From assembly GCA_021613535.1 (NCBI GenBank), contig CP075497.1:1-64000 (forward strand): 64,000 nucleotides of DNA. Direction: 5' to 3'. Every line of letters begins with the position of its first letter. Positions within the stretch are counted from its first letter, which is position 1. This document shows, one piece after another, positions 11,053 through 22,283 of this stretch. Position numbers and translations under genes: made by a program. The notes beneath the pieces were generated by a model. It was given only the letters and a program-made list of their open reading frames with translations, was not told where the DNA came from and ran no database searches. The DNA comes from Adineta vaga. Lineage: Eukaryota; Rotifera.

Positions 11053-11570
11053 ATGATATTAGAATGAAATTATTCGATAAAAGATGTATGTAAGAGTCAT
11101 TTTTGAATTGTACTTACACAATAAATTCTAATTAATCATTCATATACACTATCAACACATGAAGAAATATTGTGAAAATTTGAAATAGTAAGAATTCATT
11201 CTGGAATTGTTTTTATGATTTATTTTTGTCTATTAGACAAAGCTCTAGATTACCATCGTGTACATCTACCAATCCGAATATCTAATACCGTACTATACAG
11301 TTTAGTCGCGATATTTTTCTGTTTATTTGACGTTGTTATTTTTAAGTTAATAAATTTATGCAGATCTAAATATAGAAGATTATTAAGAGAAATATATTTT
11401 AACGACTACGCATTTTGTTCACTCGAAAAAAAGGAATTTGTAAGTGAATACTTATATATGAGAGAAACAATTGCTTTTAGCCTTGTTTTTCAAGGACATA
11501 CAAAGTTATTTATGATATAGAATGTTGTATGAAGACTAAAAAACGACTTCTGTTTTGCGTCGCATTTTTT
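11053..11570. other. no gene supported
   Basis: A plus-strand open frame at 11215-11520 would encode 101 residues with one hydrophobic segment. It has no start context, intron signs or homology that I can support. Confidence 0.35.
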
Positions 11571-11576
11571 TCAGTC

Positions 11577-11584
11577 TATAAAAG
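11577..11584 (+). promoter_or_regulatory. TATA box of the EF-hand-like gene
   Basis: TATAAAAG lies 79 bases upstream of the ATG at 11663. That fits a TATA-driven transcription start about 30 bases further on. Confidence 0.5.
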
Positions 11585-11662
11585 AAGAGAAAAAAACTCA
11601 TTTCTTCTCAAATATGATTTAATTATACGAACAACCAGTCAATTCATTTACAAGAAAAAAAT

Positions 11663-11976
11663 ATGGGTAAAGTTGTTTTTTTTTTCTACTTAAAATTTTT
11701 CTTATAGAGTTTTTTTTCAACAGATCAGGTAATCAATAAAGTCGAAGAGAAAACTGGTATGGATTTAAATCACGATAATCATGTTGGAAACAGTGGTAAT
11801 ACTGGACATCCAGCTACAGGTAGTGGAGGTATGTGAATGATTATTATTAAGAGATATAAATAGAATGAATATTACAGAATCAATAGGTGTTGTTGGTAAA
11901 GCTGAACAACTTACACATATGGATTTGAATAATGATGGACGTGTTGGTGGTGGAGCTCCTCAACACAAACATTAAT
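11663..11976 (+). CDS. small acidic/glycine-rich protein with EF-hand-like loops, three exons
   Basis: I built this gene from splice sites. Exon 1 is only ATGG (11663-11666), intron 1 runs GT..CAG (11667-11723), exon 2 is 11724-11828, intron 2 is 49 nt (11829-11877), and exon 3 is 11878-11976 with TAA. The product is about 68 residues: MDQVINKVEEKTG, then the loop MDLNHDNHVG, a Gly/Asn-rich linker, ESIGVVGKAEQLTH, then the loop MDLNNDGRVG and a His-tailed end. Each DxNxD-x2-3-VG loop matches the first nine or so positions of a calcium-binding EF-hand loop, but the final glutamate is not placed as in canonical EF-hands. The internal duplication is clear. A TATA box upstream and AATAAA near 12065 downstream support transcription. 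The function is unknown. Confidence 0.7.
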
Positions 11977-12149
11977 TATACAAATAGATAATTCAACTTA
12001 AAAATAACACTTATTGATTGTGTTTGTTGCATATTGTGCTTTTTCTATAAATATTAATCTTATAGAAATAAATCTTTTCGAAAGTGTAGATTATAAAGAT
12101 CTTCAGTGTAATATCGATCGTGTCGATGATATTCGAAACTATTAAAAAT

Positions 12150-12232
12150 CAATGTGTAGGTGTGGATGTGTGTGTGTTCCTTTTTCTCTAACTCACATCC
12201 TCACATCCTCACCTACCCTCAAAATTATTCAT
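12150..12232. repeat. GT-rich imperfect hairpin
   Basis: GTGTAGGTGTGGATGTGTGTG (from about 12157) faces an inverse arm that reads GGGTAGGTGAGGATGTGAGG on the other strand (to about 12228). The loop is short and T-rich. It belongs to the same GGGTG family as 10.98, 37.98 and 57.96 kb. Confidence 0.55.
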
Positions 12233-12363
12233 TTCTTTTTGTTTCTTAAGTTAAACTAGATATTACTCTGATTTGTACAGAATCTAGAACAAAAATTATT
12301 CTTACGAAAGAAAAACAAACAAATGGTAGTTTTGCTTTTTTATTACATTTCATTTCTTTCTAT

Positions 12364-14160
12364 TTAATGATGATGATGATGTATAATCTCAGTGTCATTA
12401 TCCGTATTAATCCATAAAATAAATATTTTCTTGTGATTATTAATATTGAATACTTTCGATTCGAATGAATTAAATTGTAATTTTGAATGTTTACAAATCC
12501 ATACTGGATTAGGTGCATATTGATTTCGTGTTAAATGTAAAGTAAGTTTTTCTAGATGAATAAATTCATTGATTAAATAGGAGAGTATACGTCGAGAATG
12601 ATAATTAACTGTTAGATTAGTTAATTGAGGAAAGAATTGAGATAAACGATAAAAAAGTCTTCTTCTTCTTCTTCTTCGTGTTTTGTAACCAAAAAGAATA
12701 AGATGACGAACGGAAGGAAAATGTTGCAGATAGTTGATTAAATAGATAATAACTTTTTGAATATTGAATATGAAGATAATAAAGATTAGGCATATTGTTT
12801 AACAATTGAATTAATGCTTCCGTACTTTCAACTGTTGATGAAAAATTGAAAGATTTCAGTTTATTTAAATTCACTTGTTCTTGAATTTCATCACATATAG
12901 ATTTTGTTAAATATCCATTCAATACAAGTTCGATTAAATTATTAAAGCGTGGTTCAATCATAGATATTTGTGTATCATTTTGATATTTTGATAAATCAAT
13001 TTGTAAATATTTAATATTTGAATAGAATATATTCCAATTCTGAATAAAATCAAATGTAGTTGAAGTAAAGTAGGGCACAGTAATAAGAAGTTGTTTATTA
13101 TAATCATATTCAATAAACCATTGTTTTGTATTTAACCACCATGTCGATTGAAATCTTTCTAAAAGAAAATAAATTTCTTCTTTTGATATTTCGAATATTG
13201 AAAATTGAAAATTAAATGTTTTTAAATAAATTAATGATGTTGATAAATATGATTCCCATTGAATTCCATTTAATATATCATTATCTATTGTTAATGGGTG
13301 ATTTAATATTAATATTAAATGTTTTAATCCATACATATTTGAAAGAATACGTTGTAACATTACAAATTGAATATTAATATCACCTAAATAAAATATTCAA
13401 TGTCGAATTTTGAGTATATAGAAGACTTACCATTTAAATTAAGATTTAATTGAACTAATTGTTTCCATTGATAATATTCAAATTTGTTAATAAATTGTTG
13501 AATATTTAAAGGAGTACATTTTATACCAATTCCCAATGATTTTAATTGAGAAATATTAGAATCAATATATCCATTCATATCATCAATCGAATCAAAAAAC
13601 ATATGTAACAATGTTAACTTACTTGGTATCTCTCTCGATAATCGAAGAAATTGTTGACTAGAACATGCAGCAAGATGGCTTAAAGATTTGAATGAAAAAC
13701 TCGACATAATATTTAAATTATTTATCTCAATACGATCAAATCGAATGGAAATAAGTTCATTGTAATTAATAATTGATGCAATACTTTGAAGGAATAATTG
13801 ATCAACGACGATTGTATCATCGATCCAAATTGAACGAAGACGAATTAATGGTTGTCTATTGGATAGAAATCGATTGGTAACATCAAATAGATGTTGACCG
13901 AATTTTAAACCAACAATTTGATCAGATCGTAAAAATGAAGAGATAACATCAAATTCTCTTTTAGAAATATCCGATGAAGAGAAATCTAATATATAATTAT
14001 TATATTCAATCAAAACATTATTTAAATGAATATTTAATGAATAAAATGCTTTTAATATATGACCTCCAGAAAGATATGATAAGATTTCATAAAATAATTC
14101 AATTGGTAAACAGTCGAGCATATTGCGTATATTACTAAATCTAGAAAGAATTTTAGACAA
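12364..14160 (-). CDS. F-box protein with LRR-like repeats, one frame break
   Basis: Exon 1 (14160-13431) opens with an F-box-like segment, LDCLPIELFYEILSYL followed by GGHILKAFYSLN, at residues 17-45. F-boxes bind Skp1 in SCF ubiquitin ligases. Irregular leucine-rich repeats follow (LISIRFDRIEINNLNIM.., QLKSLGIGIK..). A 47-nt GT..AG intron (13430-13384) joins in frame to exon 2 (13383 to 12364). Exon 2 continues LRR-like units and ends in an arginine run and five histidines. The frame shifts once near 12753-12757 at a five-base T run. Beyond it the intact-looking continuation (LPSVRHLILFGYK-like, then repeats to TAA at 12364) is clear. This is one indel, from decay or assembly error. Substrates are unknown. 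Bdelloids carry many such proteins. Confidence 0.7.
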
Positions 14161-14198
14161 TAATTCAATATCTTTTTATATAAAGGACAAAACAAAAA

Positions 14199-14870
14199 TT
14201 ATATTTGATCTGAAACAAATTCTTCGCTATGACGTTTGCATAAAATATCCATAGAATATCTCCATCGATGACGTATTTTGTTCATTTGTTCAGAAAAGAA
14301 GGTTCGCCGATTAAAACAACAATTAAACAGATATAACTGAAGTAAGCAGAAGACGGGATAGATACATTGTGCGATGATTATACCAAATATGTGTCGATAA
14401 TATCTCTCGGAACATGATAGTAACGTTACAGCTGTTTTATTCTGAAGTGTTACTCTAATTGTATTCATTTCCATACCTGTCAAAATAAATAAATCAATGA
14501 AAAGATGCCAACCGGGAATATATAAATAGATTATGACTATAGATTGTATATTCGAATATGAAGGCCATTTGTGAGTTTTTAGTTTGTTGATAAGAAAAAT
14601 AAAAACACCTAGAACGAATGGAATATTCATAAAAAGAGATGCACGTATCCAACCAAGTTTGTTATGTTCAAGTGAACAATTATAACAGGCAAGTACAATT
14701 TGATAAATAGAACAGAATAGAAAGATAACGATTAGAAGGATTATTGTCGAACGATGACGATATTTTGGTTCTCTTGAATGTGTAACATGATGAATAGAAG
14801 TATCATAATTACGAGGAGATAAAATTCCAATCATATCAGCATAAGGTGGTTGATTTAATTTCAAAGACAT
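14199..14870 (-). CDS. four-pass membrane protein of unknown function
   Basis: The product has 223 residues and one exon. Four hydrophobic helices are visible at about residues 43-63 (IILLIVIFLFCSIYQIVLAC), 77-97, 108-133 and 161-187. The N-terminal 40 residues are polar, and the C-terminal tail is basic and rich in Arg/His, probably cytoplasmic. NKT and NCS glycosylation sequons lie near predicted loops. The topology resembles a truncated rhodopsin-like receptor or a tetraspan, but neither a DRY/NPxxY motif nor a CCG tetraspanin motif is present. I do not recognise the family. It lies only 38 bases from the F-box gene on the same strand, but each appears to be its own gene. Confidence 0.55.
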   Translation of the reverse strand: MSLKLNQPPYADMIGILSPRNYDTSIHHVTHSREPKYRHRSTIILLIVIFLFCSIYQIVLACYNCSLEHNKLGWIRASLFMNIPFVLGVFIFLINKLKTHKWPSYSNIQSIVIIYLYIPGWHLFIDLFILTGMEMNTIRVTLQNKTAVTLLSCSERYYRHIFGIIIAQCIYPVFCLLQLYLFNCCFNRRTFFSEQMNKIRHRWRYSMDILCKRHSEEFVSDQI

Positions 14871-14879
14871 CGTTCTTTA

Positions 14880-15430
14880 GTTTGTTCATAAAATCAAAAA
14901 AGATTTCATTTGAAAACTACAGACAGAAAAAATAAAATATATATATATATGGTAACACGATGTATTAGTATTACTTCCTTTCAATGATTTATCATTTATT
15001 GTCTATCCTTGTAAAAATGATGCTTCGTAATACATTCCTTTTTTTTTCTATATAAAACTCATAAAACTAAGATTAGATTTATCAAAAGAACAAAAAAATG
15101 ATTCAGTTTTTTTATAATGTTCTTCGCGATGAATAATGATAAGCATTTTTATGAGTTTACTTTGAAAACATTTTTCCAACTTTTGTTTTTCTTTTCCTAC
15201 TGGAAACAAAAATCATCAAAAAATTCGAAAGAAAAACAACCACATCCACATCTTCACCTAGAAATAAATAAATTCTTCAAAAGAAAGATACTTCTAGACG
15301 ATTTATACATATCAATTAATATTCTATATGAAGTTATAGAATATTCTCTTAAGGAATATGCAGAATCATGAGAAACACAGAAAAATATCAACGGCAACTT
15401 AGTTCTGTAATAAAAAAATATGTATGTAAC
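14880..15430. other. no gene supported
   Basis: AT-rich spacer with a (TA)n tract near 14938-14950. A plus-strand frame at 15117-15371 is Lys/Phe-rich and looks like chance. Confidence 0.35.
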
Positions 15431-17645
15431 GAAAGACTTCTTTTCTCAAATTTTAAAAGAAGTTTCGACAGGCTCCGATGTTGATCTTTCACAATACGTT
15501 TCGAACGTAACTGAAAAATCGAGCCGTTTAAACAAAGCTCTGCCGAACTAGATCCTCAACTAGTAGTGTTTATTACTCAAGATTATTTTAGAGGAAAATT
15601 TATTGACCATTCCCGATTACGTAAAACTGAATATATACCACTGACTGACACTAGGAATGCACGTTTTACTTACAGAAAACATTGTTACCGAACTTGGGTT
15701 ATTCAATGATGCTAGAGGATATTCCATCTAATATTTGCGACGTGATTGATGGAAGATTCTTAGTCAATTCTTCTAAAATCGACTTCGAATGCTCTGAAAA
15801 GAAGAAAAGCTCTGCCTTTGGTTCCAACATATCAAGGCCAAACTTTACGGAAAATCATTGTTGATCTGCGACGATGCCTCCTGATCCAGTAGAATTAACT
15901 TCTATTTATGTACCTTTATCTGGTGTGAAATATGTACAAGACTTGTTCATTCTTCATCCGTTCAAATTCGACGTATTTCATTACGCATTTTCGGAATCAT
16001 ATAATTTAATTCTTTTACGTCAATCATTACAGTTGGTTGATATTTGCACTCTATAAGAGAAAGAATGGGAATCGATGGCAACAGTTTGCTTTCAATACTC
16101 ATTGTGTGTTTTTTTCCAGAAACGCAATTGCTTATGTTTGTTTTTTCCATACACTTTTTCGTTTCTATTTTCATTTCATTCTATGTAAACCGATTAATTA
16201 CAGTTGTAGTAGAAATTGGTAAAAGAAACCCACCTTTTTGTATTATTCTTTATTCTACTCACACAATTCAGTCTTTCTTTTCAAATTTAAAAGCTTACGC
16301 TCATTTTATTTTACATTCATTCGATTTAATAAAAGTAACGTTAAACTTTTCTTCAAGTTTTTCTAGATTTCAATGAACTGGACCTATTGGACTTGGGTGG
16401 GATGCAGTATTGCTGTTAGCGCTGACATATTGTTTTTAACACTTGCTGTTTTGCTACTTCTACTGGTGGAAAACAAAAGTATATTCTATGCTATCGTCTC
16501 TCAGCTTCTTAATATACAACATTGCTTCATCGATGTCCATCATAACATCATTTTCGATGACAAAAAAAATTGATCTTTCCAAAGACATCGTGCAAAATTT
16601 CCTAGTGACATCAGCTTCACAAGCCATGCAACATCTTTCAAGCTTGGCATTACCTGTTAATGAACAATCTATAAGTCAGAAAGCTCAAGGAGATCGGAGC
16701 AGTGCTTTTAAAAACGGTACTGATACTGTGAGCAAAACACCCATAGAAGTGCAACAAGCAATATATTCACAGCCTGAGTCACATCCTGAATATGCGCGTG
16801 AAGTATTAAATGTTTATGGAAAATTTATTTTTGTACATAAAAGAGGAAGCTTATTTTTCTTAGTCACTTTAACAAAAATTAGTATTTTTGGTGCTCTCAT
16901 AGCTGTATTCAACTCCCTTTTCTTAGCCACATCAAGTGTTTATCGAGATGGTCCGTGTCCATCTATTGGTCCAATGGACTGTTTTTGCGGTGGCAATCAT
17001 ACGTATTTTTCATGTGATACAGGAAAAACTGCCGCATTTCCATATGATGTTCATTCTGGAGCATGTTTTCGTTGGATTGGACGTGATATAACAACATCTG
17101 ATGTTACGACGCAATTAGGTGTTACAGCAGGAATATTGGTTGCTTTTGGTAGTATCGCTCAAGCTATAATACGAATATATTTGCTTGCATTTAACAAACG
17201 TTTGAGTATCGCTACTGGCATACATCGCACAGCTGCGAAAACAATCGGTATTAATCGAGACACTGCTCAAACGAGATTCTGCTGTTGTAATTTACCTTGG
17301 CATTGTAGTGCTTGTAGTTGACGTTTTTTCAAGCATCCTGCTGCTGTAATATTAGTGACTGGAATTTATATTATAACACCGATATTGATGATTTCAGGCG
17401 TAATTCTATTATACTATTATGAATTAAATGTAACTTCACTAACCTTTGTTGTGCTCATCGTTATTGCAGTACTTTGTCTACTATCAATAGGATGGGTAAT
17501 GGTAGAGGAGTCTGAAGCAAGTTCTAATATTCCCGGCGAATGGGTAGATGCAAAAGCTCTTCTTCAAAAGATTTCTGATAATGCTACGGGAATAACAAAA
17601 ACGAAGATATCACCGATAAATAAACTCCCACTTGATCGCAACTGA
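15430..17645 (+). pseudogene. multi-pass membrane protein locus, disrupted
   Basis: Coding-like segments in changing frames run along the plus strand. 15430-15720 holds soluble stretches. 15874-16056 encodes VELTSIYVPLSGVKYVQDLF. 16044-16376 and 16373-16573 hold membrane helices. A long frame from 16443 carries helices, a soluble loop, an extracellular Cys-rich segment (CPSIGPMDCFCGGN, then FSCDTG.. and GACFRWIG) and two more helices. At 17319 an in-frame TGA follows a CCC..C..C motif. The same frame then runs on to 17645 with two further helices and an acidic tail, so the TGA interrupts one protein. I do not recognise the family. Some frame changes could be short introns, and others look like real damage. 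It is possibly a decayed transporter or channel. Confidence 0.5.
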
Positions 17646-17879
17646 ATATTATTAAATGGCAAGACTATTCAACGAGATATCGTTGGAAAGTTTAGATACA
17701 AGAAAATTTTTGACTATTTCTGCTTCTGTTTGTCGATCACCTTTTTTTTAAATATAATATTTTAATCTATGAAGAATGAATGACAATATATTGTATCTTA
17801 AGAAACACAAATTTATGAGCTTATTAAAAAAAACAATCTCTTCTTTTAGATAATATTTTCATCGCTGTTATTCTTCTAT
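17646..17879. other. no gene seen
   Basis: Short AT-rich spacer between the membrane-protein locus and a possible small gene. Confidence 0.35.
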
Positions 17880-18443
17880 ATGAGCAATAACGGATCTACA
17901 TCAAAGTTAGATAAGAAATGTGAGTTATTCATAGTATTTTCTTTTAAATACAATTGTGCATTTTATTTCATACGTTTTTAGTGAATGAACAATACCAAGC
18001 ACTAACTAAACTTTCAGGAAATGGTAATTTTTATTATATACATTTATTTATTTCTTAAGTTTGATTTATACAAAATAGAAGAATGGTGTGTGTGAGGGTG
18101 TGAGGGTGAGGGTGTGTATAGAGTTATCACACAATTATATATTTAAATGTTACTTGAATCTTATTGATGTCAGAGATATTTAAAAAAAGTAAGATGTACT
18201 AACGTGTCATATGCACGTGGCATCTGTTGGTGATATATTATGAGTATTCATGATTTTCCTTTTTTTCAAAATGATTTAGTTGAACAGGCGAAACGTCGAA
18301 TATCTTCAAAATATTCAAAATGTAAATCTAATTTTCATCAAACAAATACATTTCGTCTATTCAATTGCATTCGTATATCAAATCAACCACTTACATTCGT
18401 TTCTAATAAAGAATTTTCAATCTGCATAATTCTTCTGATATAA
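17880..18443 (+). CDS. possible small three-exon gene
   Basis: An ATG at 17880 opens MSNNGSTSKLDKK and stops at a GT donor near 17920. An AG acceptor near 17981 continues with NEQYQALTKLSGN to a second donor at about 18023. A third exon after an AG near 18276 continues EQAKRRISSKYSK and stays open to 18443. All three joins keep the frame. The second, larger intron holds a GT-rich telomere-like stretch. The first 28 residues have the look of an N-terminal helix, as seen before ArfGAP zinc fingers, but no zinc finger follows. It could be a fragment or a young gene. I would not name it. Confidence 0.35.
18085..18119 (+). repeat. GTGAGGG telomere-like stretch
   Basis: About 35 bases alternate GTGTG and AGGGTG units (GTGTGAGGGTGAGGGTGTG). 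Bdelloid telomeres are made of TGTGGG-type repeats, so this may be a degenerate interstitial telomere-like tract. No inverse arm is nearby. Confidence 0.5.
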
Positions 18444-18765
18444 TGACTTTATATTTCTATCATCAGGTAACTGATTTAGTCGATAAATATACGTCGCTAT
18501 CGCTTTTTGAGTTTAATATGATTATAGATGGAGATAGATTCTTCTATATTGATCTGATATTTTCTTACCAATAATATATTTTGTTTACAAATGAATCAAT
18601 GACGTTAGTAATACCATACCATTAAGTTATTTCAGTTTTTTGTCAACAAGAGCACGAGTTCCCACTATAACTTCTTCTTTTTTACGTATCTTGTATGAGC
18701 AAAGAATGTTTTGCAGATAATATTCATTCTCCTTTTTCATTATTATCTTCATATTATCTATAACA

Positions 18766-19611
18766 ATGGCATCGAAAACTACTACATTAAAAGTGATGAC
18801 ATATAACATTCGTGCAAATACTCTGAATGACTGGTCACTTCTTCCATCAAGGAATAATATGTGGCACCATCGTAGAGATAGTGTTATTAACCTTATTCGT
18901 AGGTATAGTCCAGATTTATTTGGCGTCCAGGAAGCTCGTTTCCGGCAAATGAGTGATTTACGAAATGGATTATATGATTATAATTCTTATGGTGTTGGTC
19001 GTAGTGATGGAAGTCAAAAGGGTGAATTTTGTAGTATATTCTATCGATGTGATCGATTTGAATGGCTTGAAGAAGGTACTTTTTGGTTATCAGACACGGG
19101 CGAAATTGGTGAGAAAGGATGGGACGCTAGTTGTTCAAGAATTTGCACTTGGATTAAACTCAAGGATCGAGAAACGAGAAATGAAATATGTCATTTTAAT
19201 ACACATTTAGATCATAAAGGTGCTATGGCTCGTATAGAAAGTGCTAATCTTATTTTAAAGAAGATTCAAGAAATAGCTGGATCAGAAATACCCGTAATAT
19301 TAACTGGTGATTTTAATGTAGGACCTGAATCTGATCCATACTCAATTATTACAAATAGTACTGGTTTTGAAGATACGAAACTACAGTCTGAATCACAACA
19401 TGTTGGTCCGGAAGGTACTTGGTCTACGTTCAAAATAGCATCTGGTATCGGTGATCGATTAGATTATATTTTTATTAGATCAAGCCAATTCAGAACCAAA
19501 GAACATGCACATTTAACTAATACTCATCAATCTAAAGATAAATATTATCCATCTGATCATTTACCAGTATTGGCAACTTTGGAATATACGAGGTCAGTTT
19601 CACAACCATGA
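18766..19611 (+). CDS. endonuclease/exonuclease/phosphatase (EEP) family hydrolase
   Basis: The product has 281 residues in one exon and is intact. The EEP metal-dependent fold is shown by TYNIR near residue 12 (catalytic Asn14), GVQEA with the metal-binding Glu56, NTHLDH with a catalytic-site His near residue 147, TGDFN near residues 182-186 (Asp and Asn), and SDHLPV with the catalytic His near residue 264. EEP enzymes cleave phosphodiester or phosphate-ester bonds in nucleic acids, inositol phosphates or sphingolipids. This subtype, with GTFWLSDTGE and RICTW, resembles the short bacterial and fungal hydrolases rather than animal DNase I, APEX or neutral sphingomyelinases. No signal peptide is present, so it is probably cytosolic. 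The absence of introns and bacterial-like features make horizontal acquisition plausible. The substrate cannot be told from sequence. Confidence 0.85.
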   Translation: MASKTTTLKVMTYNIRANTLNDWSLLPSRNNMWHHRRDSVINLIRRYSPDLFGVQEARFRQMSDLRNGLYDYNSYGVGRSDGSQKGEFCSIFYRCDRFEWLEEGTFWLSDTGEIGEKGWDASCSRICTWIKLKDRETRNEICHFNTHLDHKGAMARIESANLILKKIQEIAGSEIPVILTGDFNVGPESDPYSIITNSTGFEDTKLQSESQHVGPEGTWSTFKIASGIGDRLDYIFIRSSQFRTKEHAHLTNTHQSKDKYYPSDHLPVLATLEYTRSVSQP

Positions 19612-20620
19612 CGCGTTTCGAGCCTGCTAAAGAATCTCATTAGATGGTAAGATCAATTGAAATCAACTTATTTACATTATCAGTTGAGGATAAGCTTCAA
19701 TAAAACTACGACAATTTCAATCTTAGTTCATCAGATCAATGCACTTCATGTCTTTTTTTATAATTCTAATTGATTCCTTTCGTTTTTTATGTTCTTACTC
19801 ATCACAAAATTCATGTATTGTACGTTCCTGAACTTCGGATAATTCCTTTATCTATTGGTTATCCATTAACTTCGTGCGCTTTTCACCTTTTCCTATTCAT
19901 CATCTTCATTGTTGTTTTACTTATTTTGTCGTTTTGTCTCATCTCTACAATGTTCTCTGCTTGTTCTTTTATCATATGTGAAATTATATTTTTTACCTTA
20001 AGATTCAAGGTTAACTCGCCTCTTTTCCTTACTCGCTTCGAATAGAAATATCTATAATCGGATCTAACAGAATAGTTCAATAGAAATTCGTTCAACTCGT
20101 TGTTGCTATAAATTTGATTGCGAACATCACGAACTGTGAAACAAATCATTAAAACAATATTTTACTTTTTATTCTGGTGATTCGAAAATAAACAGAGTTC
20201 TGTCGTACCGATAGTTCGAAAAAGAATACAAGAAAAATTAGCAATATTTATGTATTTTATTTTCTGTTTTATTCAACCATAGATATCAAAGAACACAAGA
20301 AATGCTTATAGGTGTGGACATCGTTACATTAGAGGATCTCGAGGTAAACTAATTTAGAGGCTGTATTTAAAGTTGCCGAATCCATGACTTGTACCGGCTC
20401 TAATCTCTTGGTAAGTTTCATTGGGTCGATGAGTATTGAATGACTGCAGCATGTAGTAAAAGAACTCCTACGTATATTTGCTGAAAACATCGCTGATGTT
20501 CAATAACAAAGAATAAAATCGAGATCTGATTGATGATTGGTATTAGTTGACTGGAGATACATTCGTTTGTTTTGATCGAATGGATTATATGACGTTTTTA
20601 CTATGATTTCTATTGACAGA
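19612..20620. other. no gene supported
   Basis: Short opposing frames at 19770-20045 and 19883-20149 are low-complexity and contradict each other. I find no repeat or RNA gene. Confidence 0.35.
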
Positions 20621-20639
20621 TCGTCGATTTGAGTCAAGA

Positions 20640-21500
20640 GCGTGTGAATCATTTATAAGGAATACAATTCTTCAAGAAAGTTTACATTGATGATACTTCA
20701 TTCGGCGTGTGGGTTTTCAAACGTGGTACATTTGAGAATAAAGGAAAACGCGGGTATGTAAGCCTATTCTTAAAATGCATATATTACTATATATAAGATC
20801 TATTTAGAAACGAGCATTGGATAATGTCGACGAAGCATAATTTTAAAGATGGTCAGCCGGATGGGAATCAGAGGTGAGCACAGGACAAGATTTTTTGCAG
20901 GACAAATGTGAATTTTTAAAATTTTTTTTTGAGTTAAAATATGGTACTATACTTTTCACCTGTATAATTTCTTCGATGTATTTTGAGTCTCACAGATGTC
21001 ACAGGTACAATCTAGATCAAAATTAAGCAGCATAGTCCGGAAGAAAACGATGGACGATCTATTAATAATACATTTACTATGAACTGAAAACAGCTATGTA
21101 CTATAACTCAAGAGTAAAATCATCATGTTGAATCAAACTATAGAAGGATGGATAACTGAGAATTGACTAGATTTATGCTTATTTGTTTAGAGAAAAGAAA
21201 TAATGCTCCTAGAATATACTATATTTAGAAAATATAATCGATCGTCAACCAGATAAATGGTTATATTTCCTTACTGTCTTGATCAATAGTATATTCTCTA
21301 ATTGATAAAGACTTCGGTTGTCTTTCTTTATTTCTTCTATTAACAGAAGGGATATCTACACAATGAGTTCGCTTCGAAGAGTTACCTCTTTACATTGGAT
21401 CTAATAGATGGCCATGCAAAAAATCATGGCGGGCACTACTAAATAAACGAAAAAGAATTAAAAGATGCTAGTGCGTACGATTCGCACATTTCGACGATTT
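20640..21500 (+). pseudogene. unidentified gene debris around a 1-kb inverted-repeat unit
   Basis: Coding-like pieces read FFKKVYIDDTSFGVWVFKR followed by GTFENKGKRG to about 20757. A GT..TTTAG intron-like stretch then leads to NEHWIMSTKHNFKDGQPDG, ending at about 20868 where an inverted-repeat arm begins. Inside the unit, after an AG near 21353, NEFASKSYLFTLDLIDGHAK and KELKDASAYDSHIS can be read. Stops separate the pieces. I cannot name the family. Confidence 0.35.
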
Positions 21501-21855
21501 CATTTGTATTGGAATTTAGAACATATTATACTTTATAAAACATGTTTTTCACCAAATAGTTTGCTCAAAAAGTAACGACTATAGGCGATGAATTAAGATA
21601 ATTTATGGATGGTTATGTGACTTTACATAATGTAAATACGTTGTTTATGGATTTTCGTCTTTAGATAAGTCACTTGTTTCCGTTACAATATGTCTTTAAT
21701 CTACTAGAATTTCGATGCAGTTAAAATCACCAGCATGAGTAGTTTAAAAGTATTATTTGTCAATACTTTCCTGTTTTCGAAAAGCTTACTCAAAAACATT
21801 ATATAAGAAAGCAGGACGAGAGACTTCATCCTGTCCTGCCCTGTGCTCACCTCTA
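20869..21855. repeat. terminal inverted repeats ~1 kb apart
   Basis: CAGAGGTGAGCACAGGACA at 20869-20887 is matched in inverse at 21836-21855 (AGAGGTGAGCACAGG read on the minus strand), and AGGAC words continue the similarity inward. The ends have the CAGAGGTG look of hAT elements. I see no 8-bp duplication and no transposase, so it may be a non-autonomous element or two separate repeat copies. Confidence 0.45.
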
Positions 21856-21888
21856 GTAAATACTAAATTAGTAATCACATTTGTATTA

Positions 21889-22283
21889 TTAGTGAGCCAA
21901 TTTAATTTGACTTATTTGTCGAATATGAACATCTCGTGATGTTATAAGAAATTGATCAATTGTAGATAAACATATTGAAAATGAAGCTATATAAAGAACA
22001 CTCATTGCTAATGATACTCGTGTTTTACACCAAATATGTGATGTACGAGTATAATCAAGACTAAGGCCAACACTTAGTATGCGTAGAAGAAGACTAGAAA
22101 CTAATTGTAAAATATTGCAAATTGAAGCAATAAACATATAGAATATACATGGTTTATATTTCGATAAGTGCTTACAGTTGTAAGAATTAAGATACTAATA
22201 AGATTTCCTATTATTCCTATGATGATAAAGAAAAAACCAAAGTAAATTGTTATTTGTTTACCGATGTAAATTAAGTATTCCAT
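21889..22283 (-). pseudogene. rhodopsin-like GPCR fragment (TM1-TM3)
   Basis: The 5' frame (22283 downwards) gives TM1 with the GxxGN signature (IIIGIIGNLISILIL). After one frame change near 22160, the second frame gives YKPCIFYMFIASICNILQL (TM2), WCKTR before TM3 with the conserved disulfide cysteine, TM3, and an end at IKLAH followed by stops at 21889. TM4-TM7 are absent, and the break lies about 30 bases from the inverted-repeat arm at 21855. Bdelloids carry large families of orphan receptors of this type. This copy cannot make a receptor. Confidence 0.65.

Noticed and set aside
11215-11520. 101-codon plus-strand open frame
   Set aside because: No domain, no splice or promoter support, and AT-rich composition makes such frames common by chance.
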